From contig NZ_SMGD01000011.1 in NCBI RefSeq assembly GCF_004339545.1, forward strand, positions 62,001 to 126,000: 64,000 nt of DNA. Reading direction: 5' to 3'. A model generated the notes under the pieces. It saw nothing but the letters and a program-made list of their open reading frames with translations. It searched no databases and was not told the origin of the DNA. Below, piece after piece: positions 17,545-26,251 of this stretch; the first letter of the stretch is position 1, and each line of letters begins with the position of its first letter. This DNA comes from Celerinatantimonas diazotrophica (lineage in GTDB: Bacteria > Pseudomonadota > Gammaproteobacteria > Enterobacterales > Celerinatantimonadaceae). The position numbers and the translations under genes are program-made.

Positions 17545-18054
17545 AGAATCACTCTATTTCCATAGGGCTAAAATTAATTTTTACTAACGTCTAAGACTAT
17601 GTGCTCTAGCAGAGCTAGCCAATAGAGCTGCTATTGATTTAATGGGTGCAACGGCATCTTGACTTCTATATCAAATTTGCTTTTTTTGAACGAATAACGC
17701 TCAGGTATCACACAAACACAAAATTTATAATCACTCATTGAATAAGCTCATTAAAGAAAACTATTCTGCCTCATATTATCTATTAAGAAACAACAATGAA
17801 GGGGAATCACGCTATTAAAATATGATTGAATCCATTGAAAAAAATTGTGATAAATTTCAACCCATCGGCAAGAGGCACTCAATTTAATATATTTCATCAA
17901 ACACAGTGGCGACAGAAGGTATCCGTGGTAGAACGTTGCACCTAACAAATAATAGCTCGTATAGTGCTTAAAGCGCCAGCGAACCTGGAACATCCTAGAC
18001 TAACTCAAGTTTTTAGACACTGACCTGCTACTTTCTGAACACCAAGGAATGGTT
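17545..18054. other. Gene-free region upstream of rnz
   Basis: About 500 bp between divergent rnz and the MITE-split gene. An 80-codon minus frame (17751-17993) lacks a ribosome site and resembles nothing, so it is not called. I see no repeat or RNA gene. Confidence 0.35.
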
Positions 18055-19330
18055 ATGAATCTACATCAACTAAAAATTCTCGCGCTCATGACCCTGCTGA
18101 GCTGGACAACACAAGTAAACGCGGCCCCGATGACAACCCAGCAAGCCGTGACATCACTGCATCTTGAAGAACTAGCCAATACCCTTAGCCATGCCCAAGT
18201 GGTGAACTCGACTCATAAACAAAGCCGCTCCAAAGCCGATGCTTTAATGATCGATCTGGGAGTGATCGATATTGAGGATTTAAACCACCCCCATCGCTTA
18301 AGTCAAAAATTGACGCAATTTGTACATGATCAACTCGATACCGCTGAAAATTATCTAGGGACTGTTGACCTTTGGTGATTAGTTTTGCAGAAATCTGAGA
18401 GGGATTTAGACAAGGCAAACGTTGTGCCGTGTAGTTATTCTCCACAAAGAACGTTTAACGCTGGATAAATTCCTCTCAGATACTGCCCTTGGGGTTCATT
18501 TAAACGCATCCTGAACTTTGTTGCACCCTGCTTGCTTAACTCATTAAGCGACACAGGGGGCGCCGCGTTCAAAATGCGTTTAATTTGAACAAAATTCAAC
18601 CACCAAAGGTCAACAGTCCCTAGGCAACGTCGATGATGAAAATATTGTTGCGCGGATTAACCACGCTTGGAAATATGCTGATGTCATCAATAATGACAAC
18701 GTCCTAGCACAGTTGAATCAATTTATCGACAAAGGCTACACCACCGGCTATAACATCATCGATAAAGACGATCTTTCTCATTTTAATTCGCTACGAATGA
18801 TTCGATATGGTCACAATAATATTCGCCATGCCGACCAATTGATCTATCTAATGCGTATGAAGGGCTTCGATCCAAAAGTACAACTGAGTGTAAAATCATC
18901 CGCATTTCTATATTTGGCGAAATGGGGTAAACCAACCTATCCCGTGACGACACTTCCTAGCGGCAAAATGATCGCTATAGCCAAAGAGTATAATCTTGAT
19001 TTTGAGTTTAAAAGCGTACAGCGCAAAGCTCAGTTCATGGCTCTGATTAATCAATATGCGAAAAAAGATAGTAAAAATGAAAAAGGCTTAATTTATGAAG
19101 CTTGGTGGCAACCATTCTATCGTTCATATACACCGATGAAAGGCTACAAAGTGTTGATGGAGAACCGCATTGCAATTGGCAATTATCAGGCACAATTAAT
19201 GGTTCTACCTGAAGATGCTCAAGCTCAAACCAGGCACATTCAAAACGATACGCCTAAGATGCAAGTCCAAACCATTAAAACTTGGGTCAATCCTGCATTT
19301 TATCGTTACATGAAAGGTGGCTATAAATAG
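18055..19330 (+). pseudogene. Secreted protein of unknown family, interrupted by a MITE
   Basis: The 5' part (18055-18358) starts after AAGGA and encodes a signal peptide ending VNAAP, then a helical region ending TAENYLG. The 261-bp element at 18359-18619 plus its target duplication interrupts it. The 3' part continues in-frame after the element with VDDENIVARINHAWKYADV and ends FYRYMKGGYK at 19330. Removing the element and one CTAG restores one reading frame of roughly 335 residues. The family is not recognised; the C-terminal 200 residues are globular and polar. ATG at 18713 could still start an internal fragment of 205 residues without a signal peptide. Confidence 0.75.
18359..18619. mobile_element. 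261-bp MITE with 19-bp perfect terminal inverted repeats
   Basis: The ends are GGACTGTTGACCTTTGGTG and its exact complement, flanked by the direct repeat CTAG (18355-18358 and 18620-18623). No transposase is encoded. Two internal hairpins are present: ATCTGAGAGGGATTTA with a 16-bp partner (one mismatch) in the left half, and AAACGCAT...GAAC pairing with GTTC...ATGCGTTT in the right half. The 4-bp CTAG duplication and repeat style suggest mobilisation by an IS5-group transposase; that is inference. A 40-bp end of the same element recurs at 25137. Confidence 0.85.
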
Positions 19331-19350
19331 CCATCATTGAACCATTACTC

Positions 19351-20232
19351 TTATTGAACGCGTGCCAAAAGCATCTGTTTGGCATGCGCGACACGGGGTT
19401 GCCTAAGGGCACTAGGTAGCCAGATAAGATAATAGTTGATATCAGTATGCGAACGAGGTGGAGAAATTAACTTTAATTCACCCCGTTTAAGTTGCTTTTG
19501 GCATAAGAATTTTGGCATGACTGACCAGCCGACCCCTTGTACCAATAAACTGCGATGGGCCCGTAAATCCTGCCCCACCATAGCGGGGAGAAGCTCTGGA
19601 GTCAGCAGCCGATTATGCTCAAGCCAATCGTCTACCAATGATAATTCAAGATTGTAAGCCAATAGCGGCTCTTGCAATAATGCTTTTGCAAAATCAGCGG
19701 CTTTCGTAAGACGTTCAACCACTGCCGGGGCAGCCACAGCAACCACCTTATCGGTCAATATCGTCTCACTTCTTAAACGGTTATCGGTGACAGGATGAGC
19801 TGAGATCCCTAAATCACAATGCCCCTCAAGCAACATTTGCGTCACCAAAGGGCCATCCCCGGTATGCATTCGCAGTCGAATCCCTGCTTCGAGAAGAGGC
19901 GCGAGCTGCGGCGCCAATTTTTCGGCCATAAAGTCAGCGTGACCAATTAACTGTAATGCCCCCGGAACATTTCGTGAACGGGCCCGCGCCGATGCTAAAG
20001 CCGCTTCAACTGCATCTAGCTTATCGCCTATATCGGCGGCTAACTCGTCAGCAGCCGAAGTTGGCACTACACCACTCGCTTGTCGCGCAAATAGTGGTCG
20101 ACCAATAGTCATTTCTAGCCCGGCGATATGCTGAGACACGGCCGGCTGAGTTAAATTGAGCATTCGAGCCGCACCACTGATTGAGCGCTGTCGATAAACT
20201 TCAATAAATGTTCTAAGTCTGACCAGCGACAT
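19351..20232 (-). CDS. LysR-family transcriptional regulator
   Basis: The 293-residue protein begins with the LysR winged helix (LRTFIEVYRQRSISGAARML, then LTQPAVSQHIAGLEMTIGRP), followed by the effector-binding domain. ATG at 20232 follows GGGTGG. It is divergent from the aldehyde dehydrogenase gene at 20386, the usual arrangement for a LysR regulator and its target. The effector could be an aromatic aldehyde or related acid; that is inference from the neighbour only. Confidence 0.9.
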   Translation of the reverse strand: MSLVRLRTFIEVYRQRSISGAARMLNLTQPAVSQHIAGLEMTIGRPLFARQASGVVPTSAADELAADIGDKLDAVEAALASARARSRNVPGALQLIGHADFMAEKLAPQLAPLLEAGIRLRMHTGDGPLVTQMLLEGHCDLGISAHPVTDNRLRSETILTDKVVAVAAPAVVERLTKAADFAKALLQEPLLAYNLELSLVDDWLEHNRLLTPELLPAMVGQDLRAHRSLLVQGVGWSVMPKFLCQKQLKRGELKLISPPRSHTDINYYLIWLPSALRQPRVAHAKQMLLARVQ

Positions 20233-20385
20233 AACCACCCATAAAAATTTTTATACCCCTACTAAAATAGCATTGTTATCGCTTTTAAACCATTGTGCCA
20301 TACTCTTAACCAGCTAAAAAAAGAGCCCGCTGTATACGGCGAAATTTTGTTTTGCATCCATCATTCTTGATGACCGAGGAGTCCT

Positions 20386-21807
20386 ATGAACGATCAACAA
20401 CAACCGCATACTGAATTATTAAAGACCTTAACCCGTTTAAAAGATGCTCATCTCAAGCAAGGCCCAGCCAACGCTCAATTACGCCGCGATCGCTTGCAAA
20501 GAGCGATTGCCCTACTGCACGATAACCGCGAACAGCTATCTGAAGCCATCAGTCATGACTTTGGTCATCGCAGTACTTATCAATCATTACTTGCGGATGT
20601 TGCTAGCAGCATCAATGCCCTTAACTTTGCATCAGAAAACCTGGAACAGTGGATGCAACCAGAGGTCGTAACTGCGCCAGAACAGGGAATGCAAACATTT
20701 ATCCAACAGCAACCCGTAGGGGTCGTCGGCATCATCAGCCCTTGGAATTTTCCACTCAATCTAGCCTTTGGCCCTTTAGCCGGAGTATTCGCAGCTGGCA
20801 ACACAGCAATGCTCAAACCCTCGGAGCTGACACCGCAGACCTCAGCCCTACTGCAAAAATTGGTGGCTCAGTACTTTAAACCAGATGAACTCACTGTAGT
20901 GTTGGGGGATGCTGATGTCGGACAGGCATTTAGCGCTCTGCCATTTGACCATTTAGTCTTTACCGGTAGCAGCAGTATCGGCAAACAGGTGATGAGAGCT
21001 GCTAGCGAAAATCTCGTGCCAATAACCTTGGAACTTGGCGGAAAATCCCCAGTAGTGATGGCTGAGGATGCTGATATCCAACAAACCGCTATTCGCACCA
21101 TGACGGTAAAAACCTTTAATGCTGGGCAGATCTGTATATCACCCGATTACCTTATGTTGCCAGATACAGATAGCGAAGCATTTGTCAGCGCTGCCCGCCA
21201 GTTTATGGTTAAAAGCTTTCCAAGCATTGTGGACAATTCCGATTACACATCGATTATTAGCCAAAAACACTTTGATCGACTCATATCATTACTCGAAGAT
21301 GCCCAAGCTAAAGGCGCTAATATTATCGCTCTGGCACCAGAACACGAAGCGGCTTTTGATGCTAAAACTCGCAAGATTGCACCACATTTAGTACTAAATG
21401 TAACTGATGAGATGAAAATCATGCAGGAGGAGATATTCGGGCCATTGTTACCGATTAAGACTTACCAACAAATCGATGAAGCGATTGATTATATCAATGC
21501 ACATTCGCGCCCATTAGCCGCTTATTATTTTGGACAAAATAGCGATCGACAACACGAATTTGCTCAAAGAACCACATCAGGCGCTTTAGTAATTAACGAT
21601 TTAATGACTCACGCATCCATCGATACGCTGCCTTTTGGAGGAGTTGGCGCATCTGGTATCGGAGCCTATCACGGCATTCATGGTTTTAGACGCTTTACAC
21701 ATGCTAAGCCAGTGGTGATAGAAAGTGAAGATGGTGCTGCCAACCTTCGCTTACGAGCCCCCTATCAACAAAAATATGCGGAATTATCAGCGTTCTTAGA
21801 TTCGTAG
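20386..21807 (+). CDS. Coniferyl aldehyde dehydrogenase-like enzyme
   Basis: This 473-residue NAD(P)-dependent dehydrogenase oxidises an aldehyde to the acid. The catalytic general base is Glu216 in LELGGK and the nucleophile is Cys250 in NAGQICISPDY; cofactor-site motifs SPWNFPLNLA and FTGSSSIGK are present. The C-terminal segment PFGGVGASGIGAYHGIHGF and the ICISPDY variant are characteristic of the coniferyl aldehyde dehydrogenase (CalB) branch. ATG at 20386 has GAGGAG just upstream. Controlled probably by the divergent LysR gene. With the pectate lyase it hints at contact with plant material. Confidence 0.88.
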   Translation: MNDQQQPHTELLKTLTRLKDAHLKQGPANAQLRRDRLQRAIALLHDNREQLSEAISHDFGHRSTYQSLLADVASSINALNFASENLEQWMQPEVVTAPEQGMQTFIQQQPVGVVGIISPWNFPLNLAFGPLAGVFAAGNTAMLKPSELTPQTSALLQKLVAQYFKPDELTVVLGDADVGQAFSALPFDHLVFTGSSSIGKQVMRAASENLVPITLELGGKSPVVMAEDADIQQTAIRTMTVKTFNAGQICISPDYLMLPDTDSEAFVSAARQFMVKSFPSIVDNSDYTSIISQKHFDRLISLLEDAQAKGANIIALAPEHEAAFDAKTRKIAPHLVLNVTDEMKIMQEEIFGPLLPIKTYQQIDEAIDYINAHSRPLAAYYFGQNSDRQHEFAQRTTSGALVINDLMTHASIDTLPFGGVGASGIGAYHGIHGFRRFTHAKPVVIESEDGAANLRLRAPYQQKYAELSAFLDS

Positions 21808-22057
21808 ACAAATAGTCGTTCAGCAGCCTTTGGCCAACGAAATAGCATTAAATTCAGTCAACAAAAAGACTTTGATAGGTGATTAAAATCGTTAAATCTC
21901 GCTGGACAGCCTCACGAAGAAGCCTCTTCCGTGCGCTGATCACGACCAGTTGGGGCGACGACTAACCAAGCTGAAAGGGAAATGATGCGATATAGACTCA
22001 CATCTTCTCCGATCAGCGTGTTGATGGTTATTCGCTCGACAAATCATTAGACGAGGG

Positions 22058-22369
22058 TCATTCTTTGACATACAAATCAACCACACTCGTGTGGTTGATT
22101 TTTGCTAAGCGTTCCTTGAGGCCTAATAAGGTCGGATAATAAGTTTCAATCAGCTCAATCACCACTTCAAAATCATCATGACCATCAACAAATTCCAAAT
22201 ACTCACCACTCGTGAAATCAATTGTCAGATAGGTTAATGTTTTCTTCGCCAGCGCAATTTTATAGGTATGAATTGCAACTACCTCTTCCCAAGGAATTTC
22301 GTTATGTTCAACCCCATGCATATCATGCTCATAATGTGGGTGATGGTGGTCGTGCTCACAGCTATGCAT
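22058..22369 (-). CDS. Hypothetical protein with histidine-rich N-terminus
   Basis: The 103-residue product is not recognised. Residues 1-23 hold ten histidines plus acidic residues (HDHHHPHYEHDMHGVEH), a likely metal-binding tail. The rest has an alternating strand pattern beginning IPWEEVVAIHTYKIA and then a helix (FEVVIELIETYYPTLL), compatible with a small PH-like beta domain seen in several uncharacterised proteins. ATG at 22369 is preceded by AAGAAGAGAATG. Monocistronic. Nickel, zinc or copper handling is possible but unproven. Confidence 0.6.
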   Translation of the reverse strand: MHSCEHDHHHPHYEHDMHGVEHNEIPWEEVVAIHTYKIALAKKTLTYLTIDFTSGEYLEFVDGHDDFEVVIELIETYYPTLLGLKERLAKINHTSVVDLYVKE

Positions 22370-22452
22370 AGCATTCTCTTCTTAGATTTAAATGGCATAT
22401 AGTTTATCGGTTAACGGATTCACACAACACTATTTTAGCGATCCCCATAGGG

Positions 22453-22731
22453 CTAATTTTTTGCCATCGTGGACAACAATTGCATAAATTCATCAGCTAA
22501 ATCCATATGCTCTGCCCCCTTTAGCACCTCATAGGCTTGCAGCATGGTATCGATGATCTGTTTGGAAATCATGCTCGTTTCTCTTAATGGTACAGCACAT
22601 CGACACAGATAATCACGAAGTTCACAAAATGCGTCTAGTTCGATCAATTCTCGGCCACGCCACCGACCAATAGAAGCCTGAGCCAAAAACTCCAGCTCTA
22701 AATTATAGTCATTAGGACTTTCCATGAGCAT
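22453..22731 (-). CDS. Small hypothetical protein (about 92 residues)
   Basis: Not recognised. A helical, acidic cytoplasmic protein with SPNDYNLELEFLAQASIGRW near the start and a C-terminal helix pair. ATG at 22731 is used; ATG at 22725 and a TTG at 22746 are alternatives and the ribosome site is not decisive. The conserved-looking composition and lack of rare codons support a gene, but function is unknown. Confidence 0.5.
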   Translation of the reverse strand: MLMESPNDYNLELEFLAQASIGRWRGRELIELDAFCELRDYLCRCAVPLRETSMISKQIIDTMLQAYEVLKGAEHMDLADEFMQLLSTMAKN

Positions 22732-22798
22732 AAACCATCGTTCCAATTCAAAGTATTAGGGGACAATTTTCTGTATCGACTCAGTTAAATCGGTCACT

Positions 22799-23338
22799 TT
22801 ATGTTTTAAATTCAAAGCGTAAAAAGTGCATCTCTAAGTCGATATCAAGCTCTTGTGTATGGGTAAAAACGCCGCCACTGAACTGCTGGACAGCGCTTTT
22901 CCAGAAACATAACGCTTTGTGGTTCTCTTTTAATACTCGGATCTGCCAATATCCAGGATGTTCAATACAAACCTGTTTAAAAGCTTTATGTCCAATCCCT
23001 TGAGACGCATATTTTCTCAACACAAAAAACTGCCCCATATCCCAAAGTTCCGATTGCTGAGGGTAACGTCTAACCAAAGCAAACCCGGCAATATCTTGCT
23101 CAGCATAAATAAAATAGGGAATATGAAAGTTTTTAGATTCTTCCCAATAAGGATCTAAGATAGCTGGGTTAAAACTATATTGCCCATCGCTATTGGGACT
23201 TAGTTTTAAAAACCCCGACATCTCATAAACATAATAACGAAAAAGATTATCAATCACATATCGCTGAGATGGTTGTACTGGTTTAAGTGATATTTTCAAA
23301 ACTATCCCACACAAAATAAAGCACTCAGTATAAATCAT
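22799..23338 (-). CDS. GNAT-family N-acetyltransferase
   Basis: The product has the GNAT core: FIYAEQDIAGFALV (strands 3-4), the acetyl-CoA loop YASQGIGHKAFKQV, and IRVLKENHKALCFWKSAV as the C-terminal motif. Substrate unknown. The start is doubtful: the family would naturally begin at KISLKPVQPSQ, for which a TTG at 23299 exists; ATG at 23338 adds 13 residues and the frame is open to 23380. It lies 50 bp upstream of the preceding small gene in the same direction. Confidence 0.75.
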   Translation of the reverse strand: MIYTECFILCGIVLKISLKPVQPSQRYVIDNLFRYYVYEMSGFLKLSPNSDGQYSFNPAILDPYWEESKNFHIPYFIYAEQDIAGFALVRRYPQQSELWDMGQFFVLRKYASQGIGHKAFKQVCIEHPGYWQIRVLKENHKALCFWKSAVQQFSGGVFTHTQELDIDLEMHFLRFEFKT

Positions 23339-23521
23339 TTCGAGTGCTCTGTCTGATAGCAGGTCAATAAAATAGACCAATGCTCTAGGACGTAATCATT
23401 ATTCATAGATAAACCTGACCGACATCACCCTAGATTTAAATCATATCGCTCAGTATGCCAGCCACTCTAGCAAATCGGCTATATCCGATCCGCTTTATCA
23501 GCAGTTTTTCATGAGTATGAG

Positions 23522-23812
23522 CTATATAATGTCATCAACTTGGAACAGCGAATCACTTAAGATCTGACGAAGTTCATTGACTGAAACTTCCCGATTTAAA
23601 CAAAGCGTCAATTGATCACAAAGCAATTGCCACTGCTCATCAGAGGCATTGTCCAACTCATGTGGTGAGATAAAGTGCGGAAAAGAATCCTTTAAAATCT
23701 CGCAAGCTTCACTATACGAGAGTACTCGCTGCCCTCTTCTAGCATTAAAATTAATCGATTGTACAATATAGTCACAGACTGGGTTGAATGGTTCCGCATA
23801 ATGATTTTTCAT
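23522..23812 (-). CDS. Small hypothetical protein (96 residues)
   Basis: Not recognised. ATG at 23812 follows AAGGACG with eight-base spacing, which decides the start against the longer open frame to 23935. The protein is helical and polar, with no membrane segment or signal peptide. Cytoplasmic role unknown; monocistronic. Confidence 0.55.
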   Translation of the reverse strand: MKNHYAEPFNPVCDYIVQSINFNARRGQRVLSYSEACEILKDSFPHFISPHELDNASDEQWQLLCDQLTLCLNREVSVNELRQILSDSLFQVDDII

Positions 23813-24069
23813 TGTAAGCGTCCTTATATCAACATCAATTCGGCAAACCAGCAGATGAGATACATAAATATAAAATCTCACTGCCTTATTAATAAGTGTA
23901 GAAAAAACGAACCTATTCAGGATGCCATTGAGCACATATTTACAAAAATATTAAAGGCTGTTTAAAAATTGTGGGGATGGTTAAAAATACCCCAAAATAA
24001 CAAAAATATTTGAGTCAATTGAGATATACTTAATAAAATAAGTACTTAATTTTTGCCTATAAACCAACC

Positions 24070-25107
24070 ATGCGTCCACTCATTGCATTAAGCCTATGTA
24101 TTATTAGCCCCATATCTTTGGCGGCAAACACCGCTATAGTGGCAAAAACTTATCATGACTCACAAAGACAACGCATCATAAAAGCAAAATTGCTGTATCC
24201 GACAGCAGCGCAGAAGACCAAACAACTATTTGCAGACAACCCAGCATTTAAAGGTTTTAAAGCCATTAAAAATGCCCCTTTACAAGGAAAAAATCTGCCG
24301 CTTTATATCCTCGTTCATGGCACTTCAGGCAACTGGAAGAATCTCTCTTGGTTAGGAAATGATTTAGTACAATCAGGAGCATTCGTTATCAGTGCCGATT
24401 ATCCCGGTTACACCACCGGACAAGCGACGCCAGACAAAGTGCTAAGGATGTGGGAACAACCCCGTGATGTTTCATTTTTAATTGACCAGGTACTGTCAGG
24501 AAAATATGCTCAGTTTATCAATAAACACAATATCACGGTAATTGGTTATTCATTAGGCGGCTATAGCGCATTAGCATTAAGTGGAGCCCGACTAGATATC
24601 AACAGGTACCAGAGTTATTGCAGTCAAAACCAAGATGCTTCTTGCCGCTATTTCAAAAAGGCTTTCAAAGGATTATCCACCCAAGACCAGAAAATGATAT
24701 CTAGCAATTATTCCGATCCAAGAGTCACTCGAACAATCGCAATAACACCAGGGTTTGTACCCGCTATAGTGCCTAGCAGTTTCAATCAATTACATGGGCA
24801 TCCACTGGTCATTGCAGCACAGCTAGATAGACATGTCCCTCCCAAATTGCAGTTAAAACCTTACTTAACTCAAAACATCCAGCAAATCCACTATGCAGAA
24901 ATCAAGGGAGCATCCCATTTTAGTTTTATGCAAATCTGCAAACCTCAAGCGATTAGCATTCTGGCACAAGAAAATGCAGCATTTGTCTGTCAAGAAGCCG
25001 GCCCTGTTTCCCGTTCATCGATTCACCGAAAAGTCATTTCAATCATTAAAAAATATATTTCAACTTATGAACATAAGACTTTGACGCCGCCCGGAAACAA
25101 CAGATGA
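24070..25107 (+). CDS. Secreted alpha/beta hydrolase
   Basis: The 345-residue product has a signal peptide (about residues 1-18, ending SLAA). It shows LYILVHGTSGNW (oxyanion region, about 78-89), the nucleophile elbow GYSLGGYSALAL with Ser161, and a late histidine in KGASHFSFMQ. It resembles the predicted dienelactone-hydrolase-like periplasmic esterases. Four cysteines (about 180-192 and 300-315) could form disulfides outside the cytoplasm. A promoter-like TATACT lies near 24026. The gene ends about 25 bp before a solo MITE end, which may have altered its original 3' region. Confidence 0.82.
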   Translation: MRPLIALSLCIISPISLAANTAIVAKTYHDSQRQRIIKAKLLYPTAAQKTKQLFADNPAFKGFKAIKNAPLQGKNLPLYILVHGTSGNWKNLSWLGNDLVQSGAFVISADYPGYTTGQATPDKVLRMWEQPRDVSFLIDQVLSGKYAQFINKHNITVIGYSLGGYSALALSGARLDINRYQSYCSQNQDASCRYFKKAFKGLSTQDQKMISSNYSDPRVTRTIAITPGFVPAIVPSSFNQLHGHPLVIAAQLDRHVPPKLQLKPYLTQNIQQIHYAEIKGASHFSFMQICKPQAISILAQENAAFVCQEAGPVSRSSIHRKVISIIKKYISTYEHKTLTPPGNNR

Positions 25108-25136
25108 TTTGACCCAAGTTCTGACAGGACGACTAG

Positions 25137-25176
25137 GGACTGTTGACCTTTGGTGGTTGAATTTTGTTCAAATTAA
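25137..25176 (+). repeat. Solo 40-bp MITE end
   Basis: Forty bases beginning GGACTGTTGACCTTTGGTGG are identical to the reverse complement of the right end of the MITE at 18359-18619, and are likewise preceded by CTAG (25133-25136). Beyond 25176 the similarity stops, and no partner end is found before the acetyltransferase gene. It is therefore a truncated copy. Confidence 0.8.
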
Positions 25177-25215
25177 GCCTGCCAAGGCGGGTACGCGCAA
25201 CGAGAAGTATGTATT

Positions 25216-25779
25216 TCATTTGTCCGCGGTAATTGTTCGAATCACAGAGGCAGGATTCCCCGCAATAACCACATTATCGCCAAAACTTTTGGTCACAACA
25301 GCACCAGAGCCTACGACTACATTATTCCCCAATGTCACACCGGGATTAATGGTGGCATGCCCCCCAATCCAACAACTATTCCCAATCGTTACAGCCTTAG
25401 TAAACTCGATCACTCTATCCCGCTTAGCCGGAGCAAGGGGATGACATGCCGTATAAATACCAACCTGAGGACCTATAAAACAATGATCACCAATACTAAC
25501 CCGACCACAATCTAAAATAACGCAGCCAAAATTAGCAAAAAAGTGATCACCAATGAATATATTCTTTCCGTAATCGCACTGGAAGGTAGGTTCAATAAAA
25601 AAGTTTTTCCCGATTGCTCCGAATAGGTTTTTAATTAACTCTTCTCTTATTTGGGATTGCTCATGGCTCGTTTGGTTATATTTTTCAAATAGTGCTCTAG
25701 CATCGGCTCGCATCTTATTTAAAGTGTCATCATAGGGATAATAAAAATCCCCTGAAATCATTTTATCAAACTCATTCAT
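25216..25779 (-). CDS. Sugar O-acetyltransferase (Maa/NodL/LacA family)
   Basis: The 187-residue protein matches maltose/galactoside acetyltransferases: N-terminal KMISGDFYYPYDDTL helix, then left-handed beta-helix hexapeptide repeats from about residue 70. The catalytic histidine region GIYTACHPL and the acetyl-CoA loop (SCWIGGHATINPGVTLGNN) are present. It transfers acetyl from CoA to a sugar hydroxyl in the cytoplasm, usually as detoxification. GAGGAG lies 11 bases before ATG. Its 3' end is about 40 bp from the solo MITE end. Confidence 0.92.
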   Translation of the reverse strand: MNEFDKMISGDFYYPYDDTLNKMRADARALFEKYNQTSHEQSQIREELIKNLFGAIGKNFFIEPTFQCDYGKNIFIGDHFFANFGCVILDCGRVSIGDHCFIGPQVGIYTACHPLAPAKRDRVIEFTKAVTIGNSCWIGGHATINPGVTLGNNVVVGSGAVVTKSFGDNVVIAGNPASVIRTITADK

Positions 25780-25873
25780 AGAATATTGTCTCCTCTGGAG
25801 ACTAAATTATAGCTATTCACTTTAAAATATGCTGGATATTTAAAGAGAAAGCTATATTAATGCGAGTCAAATC

Positions 25874-26125
25874 CTATTTTACAAAAGTTGCCAGATACAG
25901 ATCTTCAACCTTGCTGCGAGCCCACTGTGTTTTGCGCAAAAATTTAAGTGAAGATTTAATGGATGGATCATGGCCAAAACAGTTCACCTTAATTTTTTGA
26001 TATAAGCCATCCCATCCATAATGTTCAACCAAACGGGTTAATATTTTTTCAAGTGTTAATCCATGTAATGGATTGTTCGGTTGTTCCGGTTTCATTCCTG
26101 ACTCTTTACATGCCATCTCTGGCAA
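25874..26125 (-). CDS. VF530-family DNA-binding protein
   Basis: This 83-residue protein matches the DUF2132/VF530 family: [20 protein letters not shown], then [14 protein letters not shown], then [25 protein letters not shown]. The family has a helical fold and is described as double-stranded DNA binding; cellular role unknown. The first 14 residues vary between genomes, so the start may be an internal ATG (for example MKPEQPN). Confidence 0.85.
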   Translation of the reverse strand: MPEMACKESGMKPEQPNNPLHGLTLEKILTRLVEHYGWDGLYQKIKVNCFGHDPSIKSSLKFLRKTQWARSKVEDLYLATFVK

Positions 26126-26251
26126 AGCTGCTTTATGGTGATAGAACTATAACAGAATCGGCCTGACAAATGTGCAGAGCAATTGGCGAACTTTAGTTAA
26201 TTTGATAACTTAACAGGCGAACTGAAGTTGATTCAACTTAGGAAAATAACC

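Noticed and set aside
17751-17993. 80-codon minus frame upstream of rnz
   Set aside because: No ribosome site, aromatic-rich composition typical of AT-rich noise, no recognisable family.
18713-19330. Independent 205-residue gene
   Set aside because: It is the 3' part of the MITE-split gene; in-frame sequence continues upstream of the ATG to the insertion point.
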